DNA of 64,000 nucleotides from Pilatotrama ljubarskyi (lineage: Eukaryota > Basidiomycota > Agaricomycetes > Polyporales > Polyporaceae): positions 183,568 to 247,567 of the forward strand of contig MU277676.1 of the NCBI GenBank assembly GCA_022385805.1, written 5' to 3'. Position numbers and translations under genes: made by a program. The notes beneath the pieces were generated by a model. The model was given only the letters and a program-made list of their open reading frames with translations. It had not been told where the DNA came from and did not search any database. Positions 55,763 through 64,000 of the stretch are shown here, in pieces (position 1 is the first letter of the stretch; each line of letters opens with the position of its first letter).

Positions 55763-56873
55763 TCATGTAGTACGTGAAACGATCTCCGCCAACCTCTCGA
55801 ATGAATCAACAACGACATCGACTTCACCGCCATCTGCCTTGCTCCGCACCTTGTCTCTCAGGTCCCCATCGTCAGTCGGGCGGGGCACGTACACGGTCTT
55901 CATACCATGCTTCGCGGCGGCCTCGAGGTCCCACATATGAGCGGCGACCATCGCGCACTTCTCGGCCGGGAGCTCAAGGTAGTGCAGCGCCCCTTGGTAA
56001 ACCTTCGCGTTACTACGTAGCACAGAGTCTCAGCGCGTGCTGCGGTATGTCGATGATAGGATATCATGCAAGAGGCTCACGGCTTGCAGGTCCCGAACAG
56101 GTCCACGGAGAGGACGACGTCCCAAGGCAGATCGGCATGCTTAGCCTTTGTTCATGGCGCGTTCGTCAGTAGGAGACTGGAACAGGAATTTGATTCACTA
56201 ACCACGTCGACGAGGAAGCGCATGTTTCCATTCGACAGCGCCGCAACGATCTTCGTCTTCTTCAGCGCGTAGAGTCCTCGCTTGACATCCGGCCAACCTA
56301 GTCCGCGCTTCTCGACAAATTGTACGAGACACAAATGGGTTCCGATGGGACTGACCGTCCGAGCGGTGCCATGCTAGAACGAGCTCATGCCGCTTAGCGT
56401 CGTCCCAGACCGATGCAAGGTGCTTCCATCGCGGCGACTCCAGCATTGAATCGAGGATCTGGTATTAGCAACAACTTGTGAGCCCCTGAGTTCCCGTGCA
56501 CAACATCTCAACAGCTGACCTGCCGGTGAACGATGTCCATGTTCGTGTTTCCGTGCCCGGAGTCCGCCACGCTCCGGCTGCCATCTCACTGCCTCAGTCG
56601 TCACTCCATACTCCAATAAATATACCCTACTCACGCATGTTTGAAGTATCCCTTCCTCCATTCCTTCGCGAAGGCGTCCCAGTCTACAGAATGACGTGAG
56701 TACGAGACAGTGCACACATGAAGGTCGACATGCTGACGTGACGTACCTTCGTCGGTTCCTTCCGCTGACTTGGCGATGCTGCGTGTAATGTTCCCGTACC
56801 AGTCGACGGTGGTACCAAAGACGTCAAATATGTACGCTTCTACACCCTGCAAGGCTTCCGACGGTGAAGACAT
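55763..56873 (-). CDS. Haloacid dehalogenase type II-like hydrolase
   Basis: HAD-superfamily hydrolase of the L-2-haloacid dehalogenase type. ATG at 56873 gives MSSPSEALQGVEAYIFDVFG-TTVDW, with nucleophile Asp17 in DVFGT. Further blocks are VDWDAFAKEWRKGYF, RWKHLASVWDDAKRHELVLA-WHRSDG, KKTKIVAALSNGNMRFLVDV (motif II Ser in LSNGN), DLPWDVVLSVDLFGTCKP (motif III Lys) and AKCAMVAAHMWDLEAAAKHG-MKTVY with Asp in the HMWD position, where the second acidic group sits in this family. It ends ERLAEIVSRTT-stop. About six short introns. Fungal members are often of unknown natural substrate, so dehalogenase activity itself is not proven. Confidence 0.88.
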
Positions 56874-57020
56874 GATTCCCTAGTGGGTAAATAAACTATG
56901 ATGGAGTCGAGTCGGCTTCCAGTACTCGAGTAGTTCGCCGGACGACCTCGGAGCCTTGTGAATGACTACTGAGACTCGATCGCTGGGAATCGCACCAGCG
57001 AGTTATCTGCGTAGTTCTTA
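56874..57020. other. Promoter region of the HAD gene
   Basis: Short stretch between the HAD start and the MITE at 57021. No separate feature is seen. Confidence 0.4.
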
Positions 57021-57448
57021 TTACCGTTTGCATAAAAGTTGTCACGTGACACATCGGCTCTCCAGACCGCATCCCGGATGTCAAAAAATTGTTGCGGCTC
57101 ACAGAGCTCATGGAAATGGATGAATCTTTTCTTATAGAAAGAACGGAATTATATGCTATTCTCTGATGTATACTTTGGATGGGGAATGAAGCTCGCAAGC
57201 TCCAGATCGGACATTGAGCCCGGTGCATGGTAATTGAAGCTGTTATAACCACACTGGGCCATTTGGCATGCTTTCTGGTCACCTCTGCACCCAATTTGTA
57301 TATGTACCAAAGCATAAAAATCCAATGAACTGGCTACAAGACAGATGAAGATTTTTGAGGGACTCTATACTGAGCTACAGATTTTTCGAAGAGGGAGCGC
57401 CCAGGCAAAGCCATTCCGGTCACGTGACAACTTTTATGCAAACGGTAA
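57021..57448. mobile_element. 428-bp MITE, Tc1/mariner-like, TA target site
   Basis: Terminal inverted repeats begin TTACCGTTTGCATAAAAGTT and continue to the palindrome GTCACGTGAC (57021-57050 and 57419-57448, perfect). TA flanks both ends (57019-57020 and 57449-57450), the target site of the Tc1/mariner superfamily. The interior is AT-rich compared with its surroundings and lacks a transposase. It sits in the divergent promoter region between the HAD gene and WDR83. Confidence 0.85.
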
Positions 57449-57873
57449 TAAATGCCTTGGTAATGGCTGAGTAAAGAAAGTTGTCGCGCCGGGATGCTAT
57501 GAAATCCTGAGAGCTTGAGGAGTCCGACGGAAGGCCGTTCTGTGAGATGACGGAATGTGTTTGCGGGTATTTACCCTCCCACAGTCGAGTGAGAGATACT
57601 GTACACTTGTTCCGACCCTGGGTGCGATATTCGTGGATACATAGAATGATTCTGGAGACCACAGTCCTGGATTGGAGAGCACGGACGATCCGTTGGCAGC
57701 GACTCGCGACCGCAAGAGTCTTCAAAGAGCGATCAGCAGTCACTTCGAACCACGACACGTGCCATTTTGGGGCAATGGTGCGCCCGATGCGCCCGATCAG
57801 CACAACCTGATTGGGTACTGCTACGAGGCCCACGCTTCACCACTCGACTCTCTGAGTCTCTCTCCGGATTCTC
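57449..57873. other. WDR83 promoter region
   Basis: About 425 bp between the MITE and the WDR83 start. No gene is supported. Confidence 0.45.
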
Positions 57874-59168
57874 ATGGCACCCTCACGCGGCCCCGCGCCG
57901 ACTCCCCGGAAGCTGCACAAGACACTCGCAAACCACAAAGGGCCCATACATGTTGCGCGGTATGCGAAAGGCACGGCGAAGTATGTCCTCTCCGGCGGGC
58001 AAGACCGCACCATCCGCCTGTGGAATCCTGAGCTTGGGACGGAGATCAAGGCATACTCTGCGCACGGCTACGAAGTGCTGTCTCTCACAGTGTACGTCCT
58101 CCTCTTCGTTCTCGCATGTGTCGGCGGCAGTCATAGCTGAAGGTGGTGCAACACAGTGCGCATGACAATAGTCGGTTCGCATCTTCGGGAGGAGACAGGC
58201 AGGTGTTCCTGTGGGACGTGATGACGGGGCAGACGGTTAGGCGGATACCGGGGCATATGGGCAAAATCTTTGCAGTGGAGTTCAACGAGGACGCCAGCGT
58301 GCTGGCAAGTGGTGAGTGGTCCCGTTCGTGTCCTGCAGAAGGGGGCCCTGAGGTGCTCAGTTCACTCAAGGCTCGTTCGACTCGACCGTTAGACTGTGGG
58401 ACTTGAAGTACGTATGTTGCATATTCTGGCGCGAGGAGGGCTCATAAGGGTGCGCAGGTCGCAGAACAGGCAGCCCATTCAAGTATTGGAGGAAGCTCGT
58501 GATGCTGTGCAGACGATTCATGTCGGCCGGTCGTACATCACGACTGGCTCAGTTGACGGCCACGTCCGCACCTATGACCTCCGCATGGGCGAGCTGCGAA
58601 CAGACTTCATAGGACGTGCGTTCATCCCTTCAGACTCCCTCCTTCCGTCTCGTCTTCAATCCCCCGCCTGCATCAGATCCGGTGACGGCTGTAGTGCCCT
58701 CACAAGACAACCAGACATATCTCGTCACGACCATTGACGGACACGTGCGGCTGATGGACATGTCCACGGGCAAGATGCTGAATGACTTTAAGGGCCACGC
58801 GAGCTCGGAGTATCGCATACGTGCATGTTTTGGCCATGGAGAGGCCAGCGTTCTATGTGGGGATGAGGATGGGAAGGTGTGGGCATGGGACCTAGTGGAT
58901 GTACGTGACTCTCCCCGGCCCTTGTGTGCCTGCTCCGTACTCATCGTGCCTTTCTATCCGTGTGCTTCGCCATCCATGACTTGACGCGTGTCAACATTTG
59001 GGTGACTCTTGCTCTCTGGACTTTGATCTACAGGCCGAACCCTTGCAACCGAACCCACCGCCAAGAGTACACGAGAAGGTCGTGACCTGGATCGAACACC
59101 ACCCTATCGAGGCAGGCGAGTTGATCACTGCGAGTGCGGACGGGACGGTCAAGGTCTGGAGAACTTAG
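57874..59168 (+). CDS. WD40 protein WDR83/MORG1-like
   Basis: A seven-bladed WD40 propeller of about 310 residues. The family acts as a MAPK scaffold (MORG1) and associates with the spliceosome in animals. ATG at 57874 (MAPSRGPAPTPRKLHKTLAN). Blades include HKGPIHVARYAKGTAKYVLS-GGQDRTIRLWN, SRFASSGGDRQVFLWDVMTG, VRRIPGHMGKIFAVEFNEDA, GSFDSTVRLWDLK, YITTGSVDGHVRTYDLRMGE, VTTIDGHVRLMDMSTGKMLN and SVLCGDEDGKVWAWDLVD. The last blade ends LITASADGTVKVWRT-stop. Introns lie between blades (e.g. 58091-58156, 58312-58369, 58410-58457). Order and lengths fit WDR83 rather than other small WD40 proteins. Confidence 0.88.
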
Positions 59169-59391
59169 AGCGTACTAGTCCGAGCTGTAACAGTAATGTA
59201 CCAAAGGCTTTCCTCCAGCATATTTCCGCGGTCCCGTACCATACACTGCTGGACGTTCGGACTGCAAGTTCAGAGGCCGTCTCGCGAGGGGCCCGGAAGC
59301 CTTGGGAGGAGCAGATGACAGTCGCAGGGCCACGCGATAAGATAAGATCAGGATGACGATGTCGTCATTGGTCTTTTCATCGTTCTCCCAT

Positions 59392-59744
59392 AGGACCCCT
59401 GACAATGGTAGGGGAACCCTCTTCAGCAATTTCGAAAATCTGGAGAAAATGTCCGGACATCAAATCGCCCTCTTCCGCCATAAATGTCCGGATTTGATGA
59501 GGCATTGACCCATTTTTTTTGCCGGAAATGTCCGGTCAAAGTGCTGAGGCTTCCGGCGCTTCCGGCCTTCACGGGCGCTAAATCCCTCAGAGCCCACAGA
59601 GCGGTCGGTTTGTCCGGTATTCTCAGAGGGTTCCTGGCGGATTTAGCCCGGTTTTTGTCCGGACTGGAAGAGGCATAGGGGGTCCGGGACCCCCATTTTG
59701 TCCGGTCATGTCCTGAAGGTCCGCCTACCATTGTCAGGGGTCCT
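59392..59744. mobile_element. 353-bp MITE, hAT-like, 8-bp target-site duplication
   Basis: A perfect 21-bp terminal inverted repeat starts AGGACCCCTGACAATGG. It is flanked by TCTCCCAT on both sides (59384-59391 and 59745-59752), an 8-bp target-site duplication as made by hAT (and P-type) transposases. The interior carries six TGTCCGG motifs in the same orientation near 59449, 59484, 59528, 59610, 59658 and 59698, like the subterminal transposase-binding repeats of hAT elements. No transposase frame. It lies between WDR83 and the first aldo-keto reductase. Confidence 0.88.
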
Positions 59745-59845
59745 TCTCCCATCCGCTCCGTTGTGCTTGTGCTTACAGAGCGACCACTTTCGATATAGAA
59801 CTTGCAATCGGCGCGCAACATGCTCCCAGACCGGCCGCCATGATA

Positions 59846-59853
59846 TATATAAA
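59846..59853 (+). promoter_or_regulatory. TATA box of aldo-keto reductase 1
   Basis: TATATAAA lies 96 bp before the ATG at 59942 and only about 100 bp downstream of the hAT-like MITE. Confidence 0.65.
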
Positions 59854-59941
59854 GCCGCCATGGACCAGGACTCTGTTCAGGAGAACTCTCATCCCAACAG
59901 CGCATACGGTACATACGCGTCCATACCTCTACGTTCGAACC

Positions 59942-61203
59942 ATGTCCAAGCTCTCGCTCTCGAGCACTGTCAAGCTCTCTTCTGGTAAGGAAGAGAACTC
60001 TAGAGCGACCCAAGTTGCCACCAATTGCTCACAATCGTGCATAGGATACGAGCTCCCGCTCGTCGGCCTCGGAGTCTACCAGAATGACGATTGCAAGCCC
60101 GCGTGCCTCGCCGCGCTGAAGCATGGCTACAGGCATATCGATTCGGCGCGGATGTACAGGAACGAAGAGCAGGTGGGCGAGGCGGTGAGGGAGAGCGGCA
60201 TCCCTCGCTCGGAGGTCTTCGTCAGTGCGTACAGATTGGTCGGGCTTTGAGTGGACTTGTGGCGAGCTGATCATGCCATGGGTGCATGCAGCCTCGAAGA
60301 TCAACAACCCTGAGCACGGGTACGAGAGCACGCTTGCGTCCGTGGACGACTCCCTGAAGAAGTTCAAGTTTGGTATGCAGCCTTGTCTCCGTAGGCCCGC
60401 CGCAGTACTGAATGCAGCGCGCACGCATGCGCATCGTAGATTACATCGACCTGATGCTCATCCACTCGCCGCTTTCGGACAAGGAGCGCCGCCTCCAGAC
60501 GTGGAAGGCGCTGATCGAGGCCAAGAAGCAGGGGAAGGTCAGGTCGATCGGCGTGTCCAACTAGTGCGTACTTCCAAGCCACACGTTTGGTTGAGCGGGG
60601 AAGCTGAGTTGTGGGGGTCCATTGATCCAGCGGTCCGAAGCATCTCGAGGAGATCCGCGAGGCGGGGCTGGAGACTCCATCCGTCAACCAGGTTGAGGTA
60701 CGCCACCCGAGGTTCTCCGCATGAAGTGTCAGATTTTCTGACAAGGTATATACGCATAGCTCCACCCGTTCTGCCAGCAGAAAGAGATAGTCGAGTACTG
60801 CAACAAGCACGGAATCGTTGTAGAGGCGTACTCGCCGCTGATCCGCGGCAAGTGGAACGACAAGATCGTCGAGGTTGCAAAGAAGGTTCGTAGCTGCTAT
60901 TGACTTCCGATTGAGCCTTGTTTTGTTCACGTCCCTATAGTACAACAAGGACCCGGCGCAGTTCCTCATTCGCTGGTCCCTTCAGCGCGGGTGAGGTTGA
61001 TCCCATTCCCGTTCGCTGTTCAATAATGACCCACTATGTCCCGCAGGTTTGTCGTCCTCCCCAAGTCCGCCCAGCCCGAGCGTGTCGTTTCGAATGCGAA
61101 CGTCTTTGACTTTGAGATCAAGGAGGAGGACATGTCGACCGTCAATGCCCTCGACCGTGGAAAGGAGGGCGCCGTGACCTGGAACCCTGTCGACGCCCCT
61201 TGA
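59942..61203 (+). CDS. Aldo-keto reductase 1
   Basis: NAD(P)H-dependent carbonyl reductase of the AKR fold, probably cytosolic. ATG at 59942 ([14 protein letters not shown]), then [16 protein letters not shown]. The catalytic tetrad is visible: Asp and Tyr in [15 protein letters not shown], Lys in [14 protein letters not shown] (after an intron within the Thr codon), and His in [15 protein letters not shown]. Cofactor-side blocks are [46 protein letters not shown] and [16 protein letters not shown]. It ends [15 protein letters not shown]. About seven short introns. Tandem paralogue of the next gene. Substrate unknown. Confidence 0.92.
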
Positions 61204-61500
61204 GGGTACTGTAGGACCCGCCCAGATGTATCGTCAGTTCGGTTGTATACTATTTCAGTCGCGTCGGCTCGAAGTTGGAGATTGGAGTGAGTATGATGAG
61301 GCCATGACATATGAGCTGGCAAAGATATGATCAAGCTCGTATCAAGCCGTATCCCGTCGGGCGCCTTCCGGCACGCGGGTATAAATACACAGCTTGACGT
61401 CGGCTTCCCGCCTTCTGCAACTCTGTTCCCAATCTGCCGCTGCGTGCGCCTTCGTGAACTATACCGACGTCAGAGCTGATATATCATCAATATTGTAACT
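61204..61500. promoter_or_regulatory. Spacer and promoter of aldo-keto reductase 2
   Basis: 297 bp between the two reductases. It contains TATAAATA at 61380-61387, 114 bp before the ATG at 61501. Confidence 0.6.
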
Positions 61501-62816
61501 ATGGCTGGATCGTTCCCCAAGTCGCTCTCCCTCTCGGCCACGGTCCGACTCTCCTCGGGTAGGTCGATCATTATCCATAGCGAACGCGATCACGGGACCG
61601 CGTCCGCCTGGACGCGCCGACCTGGTGCTCGCGTGTAGCTCGACCTGTGCTATCAACGCTGACGTTCTCATCTAGGATATGAGATGCCCATCCTGGGCCT
61701 CGGGGTCTTTGAGAACGACGACTGCGTCCCGGCGTGCCTCGCAGCGCTCAAATGCGGGTACAGGCACATCGACTCGGCGAGGTACTACAAGAACGAAGAC
61801 CAGGTCGGACAAGCGATCCGACAGAGCGGAATCCCGAGAGAGCAAATCTTCGTCAGTTAGTATCCCGACGAATATGCGATCCGGGACGTCCGTGCTGAAG
61901 GTTGATCTGATAGCTTCGAAAGTCTACGACCCGGAGCATGGCTATGAGAAGACCTTGGCCGCCGTCGATGACTCGCTGAAAAAGCTAGGATATGGGAAGT
62001 GAGGGCCGCTGTTGGACGCGGACGGCCACCTAGCTAACTTTCATTTGTCGCGCGCAGATTACTTCGATCTGTACCTCATCCACAGCCCCCTCTCGGGGAA
62101 GGAAAAGCGTCTCGAGACATGGCGCGCGCTCGTCGACTCCAAGAAGGCCGGGAAGCTCAGGTCTATCGGGGTGTCCAACTAGTGGGTTCTTCGTCGAGTT
62201 TCCAAGCGCGCCGGGAAAGCTGAAGAGGCGTGGACGCTAGCTCGGGAAAGCACATTGACGAGATCCGCGAAGCTGGGCTCGAGCTACCGTCCGTGAACCA
62301 GATCGAAGTGCGTGACGCGCAGCGAAATGCGGGTATATAGCACTTAACAGTCATTGTGCAGCTGCATCCGTTCTGCCAGCAGCGGCCGATCGTCGAATAT
62401 TGCATGGCCAATGGGATCATCGTGCAGGCGTACTCGCCGCTCGTCCGCGGAAAGCTGGATGACCCCATGTTTGCAGAGCTCGCCAAGAAAGTGAGCTCCC
62501 TCGCGCGATGTAATGCAGTACATCCGAAACTTACGTGTGCGTTTGCAGTACAACAAGAACGCTGGCCAGATCGCCATTAGGTGGTCGCTGCAGCACGGGT
62601 CCGTGATTCCTACTCACGCGGTCGTTGAACCCGTCCTCACTCAATCATGTATCCTCTAGCTTCGTCCCGCTTCCCAAGTCCGCTCGCCCGGAACGCGTCG
62701 AGTCCAACGCGCAGGTGTTCGACTTTGAGATCAGCCCGGAGGACATGGCAAAGCTGGACAGGCTAGACAAGGGCAAGGAGGGCGCCGTGACTTGGAACCC
62801 AGTCGATGCGCCCTGA
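61501..62816 (+). CDS. Aldo-keto reductase 2 (tandem paralogue)
   Basis: ATG at 61501 (MAGSFPKSLSLSATVRLSSG), then YEMPILGLGVFENDDC. The tetrad residues are present: HIDSARYYKNEDQVGQA, SKVYDPEHGYEK and YFDLYLIHSPLSGKE. Further blocks are KLRSIGVSNY, LPSVNQIELHPFCQQ, VQAYSPLVRGKL, IAIRWSLQHG and VPLPKSARPERVESNAQ. It ends [15 protein letters not shown], identical in its last eleven residues to the neighbour. Intron positions match the neighbour, so this is a direct gene duplication. The first-exon intron here is longer (about 115 nt, versus about 60 nt). An intact enzyme is predicted. Confidence 0.92.
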
Positions 62817-63024
62817 GCTTCACGAGACAGCCGGCTCAGACGACTCGAGCAAGGATGTGTATAAAGCGTAGTAGTAATTGTTAAAACGAAGATAAGCCGT
62901 AGCTTCAACCGCATCATCTACAAGCTCGATCTAACCGGCATCAAAGATCAACTGTAGACCTCATTTGAAGAGCATACTACATAGCCCGTGTCACTGAACC
63001 CGAGGACAACATCAATGCCGTTGT

Positions 63025-63861
63025 CTACTTCACTTCCGCATATACATCCAGAGCATCGTGCAAACGTCCGAAAAGGCCTCCTTCCCAACCTCGCAACTCC
63101 TCCCACTCACTTTCCGGTAGGGTCACTCGCATCATCTGCAGCCACGCGCCGACGATCAAGTCCGCATAGCTAGCCTTGGTCCCGAGGAGGAAGGGCCCAC
63201 TCGTTTCCCTCAGGAACAGCTTGGCCAACCCGCCCAACGCCTCCCGGAACGACTTCTTGATCGTCTCCCGCGCCTCGCCCACCAGGATCAGGTCTTCCCA
63301 GCGTTGCACGCCTGCGCGCCGCATGAACTCCGCGCGGCTGGCTTCTTCAGTCTCCGGGTCGAAGGGTAGGTTCGGCGCCGCGAGCTGCACGTGCGCGGTG
63401 AACGCCGCGTCGACCATCGCGTTGAACTTGGCGTACTCGGGGTACTCCTTGTCGCGATACTCTGAGAGCGGCACGAGGAGCCATCCGCCCTTGAACTCGT
63501 GTTCGAGCGTCTGAGGAGGAAAGAGGTTGCCCGCGCCTGAGTCCGGAAACGTCTTTTGTAGGTAGACGGCGATGTCGAAAGAGTCGCCGACGACCGCGCC
63601 GGTGGTAGGGTCTTCGATGATGGGCAGGGTGTAAAAGTCGGTGCCGTCGGCGAACTTGCGACATGCTGGAACGCTGAGGCTCCTGCGGATCTTTGGGACG
63701 TCGGGTAAAGGAACCCAAGTGGTCGAGTATGGCACCCTTTTGAAATTGAGCGCGAAGCGTGTTTTCCAGGGGTTTGGTGAGCAGCAAGTTTGCTCGCGGG
63801 GTGGGCGCATGGCAATGTCATAGAAGATGATAGCACCGGATGCGGCCAGAGTGGTCAACAT
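63025..63861 (-). CDS. Glutathione S-transferase, fungal FuA (etherase-like) class
   Basis: Single-exon gene of 278 codons. The thioredoxin-like N-domain is IIFYDIAMRPPREQTCCSPN-PWKTRFALNFKRVPYSTTWV, with FYTLPIIEDPTTGAVVGDSF (cis-Pro and the Asp-Ser pair binding glutathione gamma-glutamyl). The helical C-domain includes LLVPLSEYRDKEYPEYAKF and LLGTKASYADLIVGAWLQM. The S-P-N-x-W-K start of helix 1, where other GSTs carry the catalytic Ser/Cys, is characteristic of the FuA class, which in wood-decay fungi binds plant phenolics. Converges on the aldo-keto reductase pair with about 208 bp between stops. A role in detoxifying lignin- or extractive-derived aromatics is inference. Confidence 0.9.
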   Translation of the reverse strand: MLTTLAASGAIIFYDIAMRPPREQTCCSPNPWKTRFALNFKRVPYSTTWVPLPDVPKIRRSLSVPACRKFADGTDFYTLPIIEDPTTGAVVGDSFDIAVYLQKTFPDSGAGNLFPPQTLEHEFKGGWLLVPLSEYRDKEYPEYAKFNAMVDAAFTAHVQLAAPNLPFDPETEEASRAEFMRRAGVQRWEDLILVGEARETIKKSFREALGGLAKLFLRETSGPFLLGTKASYADLIVGAWLQMMRVTLPESEWEELRGWEGGLFGRLHDALDVYAEVK

Positions 63862-64000
63862 GGGGTATGGCGGTACAGTGTTGATAGTAGGAAGAGTTGT
63901 TGTGGATGTCGTGGTTCTGGAGAAGCAGCGATGGTGGAGAATAAGTACCAGACCAAGGGCCCATATATGCTCCGCTCAACCTTTCTCAGTGCCGTCGCGA
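63862..64000. promoter_or_regulatory. GST promoter region (cut by window end)
   Basis: The 139 bp upstream of the GST start holds a minus-strand ATATAT box at 63963-63968, about 102 bp from the ATG. The window ends within the promoter. Confidence 0.45.

Noticed and set aside
1..64000. CRISPR arrays, bacterial operons, riboswitches, viral genes
   Set aside because: None seen. Gene structure is eukaryotic throughout and repeats are not spaced as CRISPR arrays.

Overview
The window is nuclear DNA of a filamentous basidiomycete, most likely an Agaricomycete (wood- or litter-decay type; Polyporales would fit). This is inferred from short GT-AG introns of about 50-60 nt in nearly every gene, GC-rich coding sequence, a GH10 xylanase, a fungal FuA-type glutathione transferase, a CYP relic of the basidiomycete kind, a DUF6535 relic and several fungus-specific or unassigned proteins. 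There is no bacterial-type operon, CRISPR array or convincing tRNA. All gene models were spliced by eye.

Layout. 1-4.9 kb is a decayed, repeat-rich zone: TTCGCA arrays, interlaced repeats, a truncated cytochrome P450 relic and a 441-bp inverted-repeat element. 4.9-13.6 kb holds two large + strand genes, UPF2 (nonsense-mediated decay) and a Rad26/ATRIP-like checkpoint gene. 13.6-25 kb is gene-sparse: a BTB protein, a tandem pair of small cysteine-rich secreted proteins, and ribosomal protein uS5 (RPS2). 25-33.4 kb has a Ser/Pro-rich protein, a Zn2Cys6 transcription factor (TF1) and a secreted GH10 xylanase. 35.4-48.8 kb carries LSM2, an unknown basic protein, a single-pass membrane protein, an F-box protein and cohesin SMC1. 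49-52.7 kb is a second Zn2Cys6 factor (TF2), a paralogue of TF1. 53-55.3 kb is a gene relic zone (DUF6535). 55.7-64 kb has a type II haloacid dehalogenase-like gene, WDR83/MORG1, two tandem aldo-keto reductases and a FuA-class glutathione transferase, with two further inverted-repeat elements in the intergenic gaps.

How it fits together. RNA-metabolism and chromosome-maintenance genes (UPF2, LSM2, SMC1, the Rad26-like gene, RPS2) form the conserved skeleton. Between them lie fast-evolving accessory genes: duplicated transcription factors, xylanase, small secreted proteins and detoxification enzymes (AKR pair, GST, HAD, dead P450). The clearest unusual signals are a 6-nt micro-exon that completes the zinc-cluster Cys codon in both TF paralogues, an LSM2 gene whose first coding exon is only the ATG, and three unrelated MITE-like elements with different target-site duplications.
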